Assembly (NCBI GenBank): GCA_004011965.1
Contig: RYZV01000001.1
Location: 259,726-323,725 of the forward strand
DNA length: 64,000 bases
Direction: 5' to 3'
DNA from: Mycoplasma sp. ATU-Cv-703
Lineage (GTDB): Bacteria > Bacillota_I > Bacilli_A > Mycoplasmatales > Metamycoplasmataceae
Position 1 is the stretch's first letter, and every line of letters begins with the position of its first letter. The notes beneath the pieces are model-generated. The model was not told the DNA's origin, did no database searches, and worked only from the letters and a program-made list of their open reading frames with translations. This document shows positions 20,619-29,588 of this stretch, in pieces. A program made the translations under genes and the position numbers.

Positions 20619-21065
20619 TTATCGAGTCCCTCCTATTTCGTGCTGGATCCATTTGCTCAGGAGGGGTGTGCTTTTCTCTGTAATTGAAAAGAGGAACGCA
20701 TTGAAGCGGCACTTGTCATGTGCTGTTCCCCGGATTGTGAATTTGTATCCCTTGGCACATTTCTCGCTGCAGTATTTGCACGCTGGTGCTTTGTCTATTT
20801 CTTTTTCCATTTCGGCTGTGAGGTTATCTAAGACGTCGCTCGGTGGGTTTTCCGAATAAAGGCGCGGGAGCAGTCCGCTCTTGCGGAATAAAAAGCTCGG
20901 CAAGATGCGTTTTGTTTTCGGGTTCTTGTATGTCACGAAGAACCCAGAGGCCTTGTTCTCTATGGCAATTTTGAATCCTGCGGCCAGGAGCGCGTCGTGT
21001 GTCTTCTGTACGGAGTCCCGGTGCTGCGGGTCTACCGACTGAATAAAATCTTTGTAATCGTTCAT
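20619..21065 (-). CDS. Unknown Cys-rich protein of the foreign islet
   Basis: 148 aa, function not recognised. The first half is an alpha/beta segment (MNDYKDFIQSVDPQHRDSV, GFFVTYKNPKTKRILPSFLF). The second half has ACKYCSEKCAKGY...HDKC, a probable four-Cys zinc site. ATG overlaps the stop of the Xre gene (ATGA), with AAAGGAGGAAGA upstream. Trp is encoded by UGG only. Confidence 0.75.
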   Translation of the reverse strand: MNDYKDFIQSVDPQHRDSVQKTHDALLAAGFKIAIENKASGFFVTYKNPKTKRILPSFLFRKSGLLPRLYSENPPSDVLDNLTAEMEKEIDKAPACKYCSEKCAKGYKFTIRGTAHDKCRFNAFLFSITEKSTPLLSKWIQHEIGGTR

Positions 21066-21259
21066 TCTTCCTCCTTTATCGCGATGCCTTTCTTTTCGCA
21101 GAGTGCTGCGAAGGCTCGCTGCGTTTCGTAATTTGGCTTTCGGCGCTTGTTCTCCAACTTGTTAAGTGTGGCAAACGTCACGCCGAGTTCCTTTGCTATG
21201 TCCTCCTGGCTGATTATCATTTGGAGTCGCGCTTGTTTTAATTTGTCGCCAAATTCCAT
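21062..21259 (-). CDS. Xre-family HTH transcriptional regulator
   Basis: 65 aa, a lone Cro/CI-type helix-turn-helix: LKQARLQMIISQEDIAKELGVTFATLNKLENKRRKPN. It heads the islet operon behind a good promoter (TTGCGC, 17 bp, TATACT) and GGAGGATTGGTG. It most likely represses its own operon. Its stop is UGA, overlapping the next ATG (AUGA). UGA would be read as Trp by this host, adding ten residues, so the gene was shaped in a standard-code organism. Confidence 0.88.
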   Translation of the reverse strand: MEFGDKLKQARLQMIISQEDIAKELGVTFATLNKLENKRRKPNYETQRAFAALCEKKGIAIKEEE

Positions 21260-21295
21260 TTCACCAATCCTCCTAGTTGTCGCAAATATGTCGTA

Positions 21296-21324
21296 AGTAT
21301 AACGTGTTTCGTGTTTTTGCGCAA
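21296..21324 (-). promoter_or_regulatory. Promoter of the foreign islet operon
   Basis: TTGCGC (21319-21324) and TATACT (21296-21301) separated by 17 bp on the minus strand, upstream of the Xre gene. Direct repeats TGTCG...TGTCG lie between it and the gene. A perfect 14-bp palindrome (21332-21345) lies 8 bp upstream. Confidence 0.65.
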
Positions 21325-21331
21325 GGCTTTC

Positions 21332-21345
21332 TTCGCCGCGGCGAA
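21332..21345. promoter_or_regulatory. Perfect 14-bp palindrome TTCGCCGCGGCGAA
   Basis: Sits just upstream of the islet promoter -35. It is a candidate operator for the Xre protein, or a chance G+C-rich palindrome. From 21346 to about 21546 I see no gene with support. Confidence 0.4.
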
Positions 21346-21545
21346 AGTGGCCGCTCCGGGCCTAAATCTAAATGCTTGATTATTCGGTTTTCCCGGTTTT
21401 TAGACCCTCGCAAAGCCGCACAAATGGCCAACACTGGCCAATAGGGTTGAACCGTGCGTTATGCCTAGGAGGGGCGAAAGAGTCGCACACATACGAAATT
21501 GTGTTTCTGAGGTTTTTGCCTGGTTTTGCTGTGGTTCTGCTGGTT

Positions 21546-21657
21546 GCTTTTTGATTTCGCGGCGGTTTTTGATTTCTTCGTCCGGCTTTTTGATTTCTTT
21601 TTAATAATCAAAAGGCCTTGGTCCGGCGTCATAAAATCAAAGCAAAATCAAAAAGCG
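21546..21657. repeat. Right iterated TTTTTGATTTC boxes
   Basis: Three plus-strand copies spaced 19-20 bp (21547, 21566, 21586), each of the form TTTTTGATTTC, the first followed by GCGGCG. Two inverted AAAATCAAA copies follow at 21631-21657. Same box and orientation as at 19269-19362. The spacing suggests protein-binding iterons or integrase arm-type sites at the ends of a mobile segment. Confidence 0.6.
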
Positions 21658-21700
21658 CCGCGCTGGTTTGGGTAGAATAAGACTTTTTACTTACTCTATA

Positions 21701-21791
21701 TGGCGGGCCAGAGAGGGCTCGAACCTCCACATCACGGAAGTGATCTACGTCCTTAGCAGGGACGCCTCTTAACCAATTTGAGTACTGACCC
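21701..21791 (-). tRNA. tRNA-Ser(GCT)
   Basis: Type II tRNA with a long variable arm. Acceptor GGGTCAG pairs with CTGGCCC. Anticodon loop CTGCTAA gives GCT. The variable arm is GATCACTTCCGTGATG, T-loop GGTTCGAGCC, and CCA is encoded. The foreign islet lies directly downstream of it, a common integration neighbourhood. Confidence 0.97.
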
Positions 21792-21849
21792 GGAAAATAA
21801 TTACTTACATGATACTACAAACCCGCTGCCGGACCAGGCTTAGGGCCGC

Positions 21850-21876
21850 AAAAAAAACCACCCGGTGAGTGGTGGT
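21850..21876 (-). terminator. Rho-independent terminator of the structured RNA
   Basis: On the minus strand ACCACC, an 8-nt loop, GGTGGT and eight T residues. It lies 59 bp before tRNA-Ser and ends the RNA that begins near 22090. Confidence 0.8.
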
Positions 21877-22090
21877 CCTCACTAAGAAGTGGCCAAATCA
21901 AGAGTACATCAAGGGAATGCTTTAAACCTAGGCTCTAACTTAACGCTGATGGCTAAATAGACCAAGGCAACGATAGGGATATAACGGACAAATAACTACT
22001 TTAATTGAACTCTAAGATAAGAATGAAAAGCGAGTAGGAGTAACGAATAAGCCGTCTAGTTTGATTTGGCACCCATTTTCTTAGTGCCCC
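21850..22090 (-). ncRNA. Unassigned structured RNA of about 240 nt
   Basis: A minus-strand TATAAT (22094-22099) is followed within 4 nt by GGGGCACTAAG, and the transcript would end at the terminator 21850-21876. The ends pair over long range: CACTAAGAA (22078-22086) with TTCTTAGTG (21880-21888), and GCCAAATCAA (22061-22070) with TTGATTTGGC (21892-21901). Together that is 19 bp with one internal loop. No ORF of note lies inside. I looked for and did not find the hallmarks of tmRNA, RNase P RNA, SRP RNA or an M-box. The closed-stem, open-middle shape recalls 6S RNA, but this is only an analogy. Confidence 0.55.
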
Positions 22091-22093
22091 TTC

Positions 22094-22099
22094 ATTATA
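22094..22099 (-). promoter_or_regulatory. -10 box of the structured RNA
   Basis: Perfect TATAAT downstream of the mgtE stop (22147). No clear -35. Confidence 0.6.
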
Positions 22100-22146
22100 G
22101 ACAAACTGAAAACTGGAAATTTATATTCCCAATTTTGGAAATTTTG

Positions 22147-23535
22147 CTAGATAACTCCGATTGAGGAAAGGATGCCGATTGAAATACCAAATAGAACCAA
22201 AGTGGCCACCGCATCAATAACAGTTGTAATCAGCGGACCCGATAAAAGCGCCGGATCAAGACCGACTTTCTTAGCTAAAAGCGGGATGATTGAACCGACG
22301 GTTTTCGCAATCACAATCACGATCCAAAGCGCTAACGAAGAGGTGAAAGCCAGCAGGATAAAATCGCTGTCGTGAATATCGCCCGAAATTGAGTAGTAAA
22401 TGATTAGCCGCACAAAGTTAAAAATAGCCAAAGAAAAACCGATCAGCATCGAAACAAGTAGTTCTTTGCAAACGACTTTCAAATAATCTTTGGTCGTAAT
22501 GTCGCCAACGGCTAAACCTCGGATTACCAAAGTGGATGTTTGCGTGCCAGCATTTCCAGCCGCGTCCATCACGACGGGGATAATCGCGACTAACGCCGAA
22601 GTTAAGACCGAACCAAGTCGTAACTGGGAAACATTTTGAAAGATGTCGATAAAAATCGAGGCTACCGTTGATGAAAGCATCAAAATTAAGAGTCAAATCA
22701 TTCGGGAACGGTAAGTGGTAAAAACCGACGTTTCGGTGTAAGTTTTTTCCTCAGTCCCACTAACTCCAGCGAACTTACGAAAGTCGTCGATGGCAATCTC
22801 TTTAATTACGTCAATCATGTCGTCGGCAAAAACCATTCCAACCACCTCTTTTTGGGTGTTTAAAACTGGTAGAACCGACATGTCTTGCTCAGCAAAAATA
22901 ATCGCCGCGTCTTCTTTGTGAGTAGTTGTACGGAGTTCGGTGCTAACTGGGCGGACGAGTTTTTGAATCTTCGTGTCAGCTTTAGCAAAGACAAGATCTT
23001 CCAAAGCCACGTAACCAACCAGTTGGTTGCGCGCATTAACGACGCAAAAATAGTGGGCTAGCCGAGCTTCGCTTTTTTCTTCTTTAATTGTTTCAAGCGC
23101 TTTCTTAGTCGTGAAAGTTTGACGCAGCAAAACGATGTCAACCGACATAATTGAACCGATTTGATTGTCGTGGTAGCGGAGAATTTTGTTGATGCTCTCC
23201 TTAGTCTCTTTGTCGGTTGCTAGCGAAAGAATTCGCTTAGCTAGTTCAATTGGCACCTCTTCAACAAGGTCGGCAATGTCGTCGGTGTAAAGTTCGCCCA
23301 CGATAGTTTTAATTTCCGAATCGGTAAAAGAACTGACTAACTCCTCTTGGAAATCAGGGTCAAGCGCAGCAAAAATGTCCGACTGACTAGTCGTGTTTAA
23401 AAGTCGAAAGTAGAGCACTCGTTCGGTCGGAGTGAACTCTTTGAGCATTTTAACTATGTCGGCAACGGGAGTAACTTTGGTGATTTTACGAATTTGCGGA
23501 ACATTTTTGGCTTTGATGGCGGCTTGTAAAGTCAT
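22147..23535 (-). CDS. mgtE: MgtE-family magnesium transporter/channel
   Basis: 462 aa. Cytosolic MgtE N domain (residues 1-130; ERVLYFRLLNTTSQSDIFAALDPD, YTDDIADLVEEVP), two CBS domains (ALEDLVFAKAD, EQDMSVLPVLN), then a plug helix and five membrane helices. PVVMDAAGNAGTQTSTLVIRG is the conserved pore signature. Gates Mg2+ entry by sensing cytosolic Mg2+. One UGA-Trp joins the halves near 22690. It follows the diadenylate cyclase gene by 11 bp, probably in one transcript. No M-box riboswitch was recognised upstream. Confidence 0.96.
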
Positions 23536-23546
23536 TGGTGGCTCGT

Positions 23547-24131
23547 TTAACTGAGATACTCGGTTAACTTTTCTTGGAACTCACTAGCTTTAACAACCAC
23601 AAACTTACTTTTGAGCGTAAAAGTGATCGCTCCCGAAGTTTCCGAAACCACGATTGTTAAGGCGTCGGTGCTTTCAGAAATGCCTAGCGCGGCACGGTGA
23701 CGCGCTCCAAAGCGATTACTAATTGACTTGGAGGTGATTCGGTAGTAAGTCGCAGCGTACTTAATTTTGTTGTCTTGGATGATAATCGCGCCATCGTGAA
23801 GAGGAGAGTTTTTGTTAAAAATAGCCAAAATTAAAGCCGAGGAAATGTTAGCGTCTAACTTCACGCCGTCAGTGCGATAGTTGTCAAGCGTGTCTTTGTT
23901 AATGATGGAAATAATCGCCCCGACTTTGTTACGTGAAAGTTCCACTACTGCGTCGTTAATTTGGTGAACTAAACGAATTCGTGAAGACTCGCCGAGTGTT
24001 TTGTAGTTGGGCTTAAAGTGGTGCTCACGTGCCCACTTAATGATCCAAGGCAAAAGTTGCACCACCATAATCACAACTAGCAGCGCAATTACGACTATTC
24101 CAATTACTTTGAAATTTTGTTGGTCACTCAC
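23547..24131 (-). CDS. cdaM: Diadenylate cyclase (CdaM-type)
   Basis: 194 aa, makes c-di-AMP from two ATP. A single N-terminal membrane helix (VIGIVVIALLVVIMVVQLL) replaces the three of CdaA, as in the CdaM form described for mycoplasmas. The DAC domain has LHDGAIII (DGA) and GARHRAALG (RHR), the catalytic motifs. Start is GTG at 24131; TATAAT at 24168-24173 gives a ~30-nt leader. No CdaR gene follows; mgtE does. Confidence 0.93.
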   Translation of the reverse strand: MSDQQNFKVIGIVVIALLVVIMVVQLLPWIIKWAREHHFKPNYKTLGESSRIRLVHQINDAVVELSRNKVGAIISIINKDTLDNYRTDGVKLDANISSALILAIFNKNSPLHDGAIIIQDNKIKYAATYYRITSKSISNRFGARHRAALGISESTDALTIVVSETSGAITFTLKSKFVVVKASEFQEKLTEYLS

Positions 24132-24167
24132 TTTTAAACTAAGTCTTCTCGCCCTCGAATTACTACC

Positions 24168-24173
24168 ATTATA
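24168..24173 (-). promoter_or_regulatory. -10 box of cdaM-mgtE
   Basis: TATAAT between the stop of the GGDEF/EAL-like gene (24180) and cdaM. Confidence 0.55.
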
Positions 24174-24179
24174 TGTTTT

Positions 24180-26099
24180 TTAATCGGTTTTTTGCAAACT
24201 GGACAAAGACGGCGTTTTTAAAGGGCGTTTTTCCAAAAAATCAGCGATATAACGAACGTTTTGCTCCGATAATTTGCTTGGATAGGTAGTTTTTTCCAAA
24301 AATTTTCCGCCCACTAAATCAAAACCGAGGTTAAGCGCTCGCGTGAAGGAATTAAGATCTTCAATTTCAAAAGCAACGGTTTTAATTTGGGGAGCAATTT
24401 TGCGAATCTGCTCGGATGCGCAAACGTTTAACGCCTCGCTGGCACAGAAAAGGAATTTCGGTCGTAGTTGCTCAAGTCAAATTAGTCGAAAAGATTTGGA
24501 AGCAAAAAAAGCGATTCGAACGCCTTGCTTTTTGAGAAGCAAGACATTTTGCCTAAGTTTACCTCACTCGCGAACTTTAGCCAGTAAATGGTCGGCAAAA
24601 ATCAAAACCACTTGGGTAGGCAAAACATCCAAACTCTCAAGTCGTCGCATGAAAATGCGAGCGTCAAAATCGGTGGTTAAAATTTGCGGAGCGTAAAAAA
24701 AGGCCAGACTAGTTCGTGAAGTTAACTTGCTCAGCGATGTGAAGGCGACGTAACGGTCAAAAACTCTCTGTCAACCCAAAAAGTTGATGTATTTGTTGAC
24801 CGTCTCTTTCAAATCTGAGTAATCAACTTTTTCAGTTCTGACAAAGTTTAAAACGGTTTGACCTTTCTTAAGGTCATAAAGCGGCACGAAGTAGTTAACA
24901 AAGTTATCCAAACCAATGCGCTTATCCAGCAAAGAAAGTTCACGGGTTTGGTTAACAATTTTTCGTTCAACCACAGGGTCAAAAAGCTGAACCACGTTTT
25001 CGCGGTTTTTGCTGAAATTGGCCAGGGCAAAGTTAGCCATGTCGTTGAGCTGTCAAATCGATTGCGATTGCAAACCGTAAAAAGCAACTCCCGCGTAAAT
25101 TTTAACGGGGACCTTTTCTTCCCAAGAAGTTAAGTAGGTAGTTGAGCGACGTTTCACGATTTTTTCCAACGTAAATAAAGCGTCTTGCGGACTTCGATCT
25201 GAAGACGCGTTGCCCGTTAAACTAAAGCGGTAGTCGGGTTTGGCGCTCAGGGGTAGAAAAAAACCGTAACGTTTTTGGTCAGCACGAAACAAAATCGCCT
25301 CGCTGGGAAAAGCCTTTTCAAAGTCTAATAAAACGCTCTCGCGAATTTCCAAGTTTTTTTCGATCGAGCGTAAAGGCGGATAACGGAAAACGAAAATGCC
25401 GTAAATACCAAAATTAACTTTTTGTTCGCTAATTAATTGCCCAATTGCAACATCGCGTAAGCTAGTTCGGTAGTAACGCGAAAAATTAAAGTTAACTGCT
25501 TGGTACAAAATGTTGGCCGAAACTAAAAAGTTGATTGCCAAAACTAAAAACGAATAAACCACGAAAGCGGTTAAAAATGGAAAGAAGTGAATTTGCGCGA
25601 TTTTTTGTCAACCAACTTGGTAAACCTGTTGTCAAACTATGAGTGTGACGGCGCTGACCAATAAGCAAGCATTGATCACCCAGGCGTTGTAAGAATACTT
25701 GTTTTTTCAAAATTTAACGATTTGACCAACGATCAACCCGAGCGCAAACCAAATAAGTGTTAAGTAGATTAAAAGGTCAATCTCGTACGCAACCAAGTAG
25801 TAAACAAAAGGCGGCAAAACCGCTCAACTAGTTACTAAAGCGCTTTTCACGAAAAGCAGCGTTAAGCCTACAACTACAAAAAGCGGCGTAGCGTATCCAG
25901 GTGAAATCGCCCGGGCAATCAAAGCAAAAACGATTACGAAAAAGCCGTGCAAAACGCCTTCAGCCATGTCTTTGACCGCGTCGTAAATTTTCCAAGCAAA
26001 AACGGTTTTGCTAGCCCGAATTTTTTCAACCACGATGTAAGAAGCGAAGAAAAAAATAACTAACAGAAATATTAGGCCGATTTGGGAAAGAGCGAACAC
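24180..26099 (-). CDS. Membrane protein with degenerate GGDEF and EAL domains
   Basis: 639 aa, read with UGA as Trp. Six or more N-terminal membrane helices run to about residue 190. Next comes a degenerate GGDEF-like domain (GIFVFRYPPLRSIEKNLEIR, then RADQKRYGFFLPL where RxGGDEF would be). Then an EAL-like domain follows: FVNYFVPLYDLKKGQTVLNF corresponds to the EAL start, with Asn-Phe-Val replacing Glu-Ala-Leu, and LGFDLVGGKFLEK matches the family's late GCDLVQGYLFSKP region. Catalytic residues are missing, so it is likely a sensor or scaffold rather than a c-di-GMP enzyme. Start is GTG at 26099, 6 nt after TATAAT. Confidence 0.7.
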
Positions 26100-26105
26100 T
26101 CCCCT

Positions 26106-26111
26106 ATTATA
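26106..26111 (-). promoter_or_regulatory. -10 box of the GGDEF/EAL-like gene (leaderless)
   Basis: TATAAT, AGGGGA, GTG. The SD-like AGGGGA lies upstream of the expected +1 and would not be in the message. Confidence 0.5.
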
Positions 26112-26130
26112 AGTTGACTAAATTAGAAAC

Positions 26131-28266
26131 TTAAATTTGCTGAATCAAATTGTTTTCGCGTCAAAGTTCGTAAAATTCGCTCAGCACTAACTCAATCTTG
26201 CCTTCGTTTTTAAATGTTTTGACGATCGTAACATCAACCATGTCGCCGATAACAAAGCGACGTTTATTGCTTCGCAAAATTAGTCCATTCTCTTCCACGC
26301 TGTACTTGCCGTCTAACAAAGATGAGAGGTGAACTAGACCGCCAGCTTTGTTAGGAAATTCCACGAAAAAACCAAACTTGCTAATCGTAGTAATTTGACC
26401 GGTGAAAGTGCGACCGATTAATTTTGAGTAAAACTCGGCTTTCTTGATGTCATCAACTCTGCGCTCTAATTCCATGGCGCGCTGCTCGGCTAAAGAGCAG
26501 TGCTGAGCAATGTCGTCCAATATTTCTCGGAAATGCCCGCTCGCTTTGGGGTCTTTCTCCACGAAGTAACGCCGCAGCATGCGGTGAACCATTAAGTCGG
26601 GGTAGCGCCTGATCGGGGAAGTAAAGTGGGTGTAGTAAGTTGAAGCCAAACCAAAGTGACCGATGTTTTGAGCCGAATAAACCGCTTTGGCCATCGTGCG
26701 AAGCATCATCACTTTCATAAAATCGTCAAATCTGAGCGCTTTAATTTGGCGGATGGCAAGCGCAAACTCGGCCGGAATTGCATGGCGCGGAATTTTAACA
26801 TCAAGCTCCAAAACCCGCACCACGTTTTCTAAGTTAGTCAACTTCTCTAAGTCGGGTTTGCTGTGAACGCGGTAAATAAAAGGCATTTCTAGTTTAGACA
26901 CGTGCTGAGCAATCATTTCGTTGGCGCGTACCATGAAGTCTTCAATTAGCATTTCTGACTTGTCGCGTTCACGGGCAACAATGTCAACTGTTTTGCCAAG
27001 CTCGTTCACAATGATTTTTGACTCTTCAATTTCAAAATCAATGTAACCTTCCGACTCTTTCTTACGGCGAATCACACTAGCCAACTCAAGCGCTTGATCG
27101 AGCATTTTTTCTAATTCCGGTTCGTGCAGTTTTTCCTCACCGCGGTAGTAATTATTAACCGCCTGATAAGTTAAACGTTTTTTGGACTTAATGACCGCTG
27201 GGCAAATTTGGTATTTGAGTGTTTCACCGCGGTGATCAATTTCCATTTCAATCGCTAAAACTAACCGATCCACGTCAGGATTGAGCGAACAAATGCCGTT
27301 TGATAACTCAAATGGCAGCATTGGGATAACCCGGTCAACCAGGTAAACCGATGTGCCGCGCTCAAAGGCATCGTGGTCAAGCGGAGTGTTTTCGGGTACG
27401 TAGTAGGCTACGTCGGCAATGTAAACACCTAACCAAAAAGTCCCCTCTTTAGTTTTGCTTACCCAAATGGCATCGTCAAAATCTTTGGTGTCATCACCAT
27501 CAATCGTCACGATTAGTTTTTCGCGTAAATCTAATCGACCTTCCAAATCTTTTTCCAAAACGTGAGTCGGCAACTTTTGCGATTGGTGACGAGCTGCGGT
27601 TGAAAAGCGATAGGGAACGTTAGCGTCTTCAATCGCAGATAAAATGTCTATCGCTACGTCATCGGCTTTTCCGATGATACGCACTAATTCGATCAAAACT
27701 TCGCGCGGATTAACTTCCAAAATTTTGACTTTAATTTGGTCGTTCAAGGAAACAAGCGGTTTTTTCACAAATCGAAAAGGCCCGCGAATTTTGCTATCAA
27801 GCGGTTTAATGCTTAAAAAGTCGTTTTCCAAAATCACTTGGCCCACAAAAAATTCTTTGTTGCGCTTAACCACTTCCAAGATGTAACCTTGGTAAAGCTG
27901 GGTCTGTTTGTTTTGACTCACGTTGCGCACATCTTTAAAGTAGCGCACTTTTACCATGTCGCCATTTAAGGCATTGCCGCTGTCGCGGTTTAACACAAAA
28001 ACATTTTTCTCCTCGGCTTTGACAAAACCATAACCTCGGTTTGACCCCGAACTGTAAACGCCCTCAAGTTCGCCGAGAAACTGCGGAACAAAGTATTCCT
28101 GATCATAAGTCAAAAAGATATCGTGTCGTTCAACCAGATGGTTTAACGCCCGCGATAAAGAACGGTTTTGCTCGCGAGATACGTTCAACTTACGAGCCAA
28201 AAAACTAAAAGAACTAACGCCAGAATTTTTGACGGTTTGGTAAATCAGATCTAAACTAATAGCCAT
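26131..28266 (-). CDS. rnr: Ribonuclease R
   Basis: 711 aa 3'-5' exoribonuclease of the RNB family, the main RNA-degrading exonuclease in Mollicutes. N-terminal winged helix, cold-shock domains, then the RNB catalytic core with VTIDGDDTKDFDDAIWVSK (metal-binding Asp cluster), and a C-terminal S1 domain (FTGQITTISKFGFFVEFPNK). The apparent end at 26161 is UGA-Trp; TAA is at 26131. It directly follows secG, as in Firmicutes. Confidence 0.97.
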
Positions 28267-28503
28267 TTAATGCAGTGCCCTTATAACTAACGAGATCACC
28301 AAAAGCGCCAGACCCAGCCCAAACATTAACCATTTGAGTAACTTCTTGGACCCGCGTTCTTTGGAAATTTTAAAAAGATCCAAATCGCTCGAACCAACGA
28401 TCGCTCCCGAAAAAGCGTTTGAATCCGGTGCCATCATGAGAGAAACGATCAAAATTACGAATGATAGGGCGAAAAGTATCCAAACTAAAGCAATGATTGC
28501 CAT
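28267..28503 (-). CDS. secG: Preprotein translocase subunit SecG
   Basis: 78 aa with two membrane helices (residues 2-23 and 58-76) and the intervening segment PDSNAFSGAIVGSSDLDLF, recognisable as SecG. Assists the SecYE channel with SecA (53751). GGAGGG precedes the ATG; secG-rnr is a conserved pair. Confidence 0.93.
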   Translation of the reverse strand: MAIIALVWILFALSFVILIVSLMMAPDSNAFSGAIVGSSDLDLFKISKERGSKKLLKWLMFGLGLALLVISLVIRALH

Positions 28504-28525
28504 CTTATTTTACCCTCCGTTTAAA

Positions 28526-29566
28526 TTATAAAACCGCCATTAGTACCCAACCGCCAATGTAGATACTCGCGATTAGCGAAGGAACAACCAAATAATAGCG
28601 TTTTTTCTTGACAAAGTTCAAAAATGTTGCTTGAAAAGCGAGCAGAATAATCATGATGGAGGTTTGTAAACTGAGCGGTAACAGAGCGCTAACATCTGGA
28701 TTTTGGTTGAAAATCGCGTCTTTAGTGTAAATCATGTCTCCGACAAATGGAATCGCCAAGTTGAATAAGTGCGAACCAATAATCGAAAGCGTCGCAGCCG
28801 CTAACAATCGTTTACGAAGCATTAAAACAAACACAGAAGCCTCGGGCAAAGAAGTGCTAATTGAAAGAAACACGCCACCAACTACGTTGGAAGTTAAGTT
28901 GTACCCGTCGGCCATCGATTGGGCTACCCAGTTTAAAACTAAAGCTCAAACAATTAAATTCAGACCTCAAAAGACGAAGAAAAAAGTTGCCTTCTTTAAC
29001 GAAATATCCTTACTTTTATAAATTGCCGGTTCATCGTCGTTATCCCCATACTTGAGTGAAACTCAAAGCGAAATAACCCAGAAAAGAAAAAAGAGAAGCG
29101 GCACAATTCCGATTGCAAACCGACCTGGCGTCCCGATTACTACGTCGCGGTTGACAGCCACCATCACCGTAAAAAAAACAATCGCTCCGGCCGACATCCA
29201 GAGCGAAATTTTAGCGTAGTGGTTTAGGTGTTTTAAAAACATGGAACGCACAAAGATAATCGCTGATACGGCCACTAAAAAAATGGAAAAAGAATTGGAA
29301 CCCATGTCATCGGCGAGGCCGATCTCGGGTTTGCCGAGCAGCGCCGAACTAATTTCGGTAACTAGTTCGGGAGTTGAGGTAATTACGGCCACAAAAGTGC
29401 CGCCCAAAAATGAATCGTTCAAATTGCTCTTGTTGGAAATCACGCCTAAGTTTTGAACTAACCTAAACGAACACCAAACTAGCACGCAACTTACCAAGAG
29501 AAACCATAGAACTGATAACTTGCCGCCTAATGATCAGCTCGAGATTCAATCGGAAATAACCGCCAT
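28526..29566 (-). CDS. Ca2+/cation antiporter (CaCA family)
   Basis: 346 aa, about ten membrane helices. Two inverted alpha repeats carry the ion-binding motifs: GGTFVAVITSTPELVTEISSA with GLADDMGSNSF, and GGVFLSISTSLPEASVFVL with SIIGSHLFNL. This is the YrbG-like Na+/Ca2+ (or H+) exchanger pattern. Ion specificity cannot be told. Several UGA-Trp codons. ATG at 29566 is 6 nt after TATAAT (29573-29578), again a leaderless arrangement. Confidence 0.92.
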
Positions 29567-29572
29567 GGGTAG

Positions 29573-29578
29573 ATTATA
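29573..29578 (-). promoter_or_regulatory. -10 box of the CaCA antiporter (leaderless)
   Basis: TATAAT, CTACCC, ATG on the minus strand; no SD is present between box and start. Confidence 0.55.
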
Positions 29579-29588
29579 CAACCAGGAA

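Noticed and set aside
21395..21612. Minus-strand ORF across the right iterons (Lys/Glu-rich start)
   Set aside because: No start with SD and no recognisable domain; the low-complexity part is the DNA repeat in translation.
21850..22090. tmRNA, RNase P RNA or M-box riboswitch
   Set aside because: No tRNA-like ends with CCA or tag ORF, no GAGGAAAGUCC core, and it lies downstream, not upstream, of mgtE.
24180..26099. GdpP/YybT c-di-AMP phosphodiesterase
   Set aside because: No DHH or DHHA1 motif; the C-terminal half aligns with an EAL-like fold instead.
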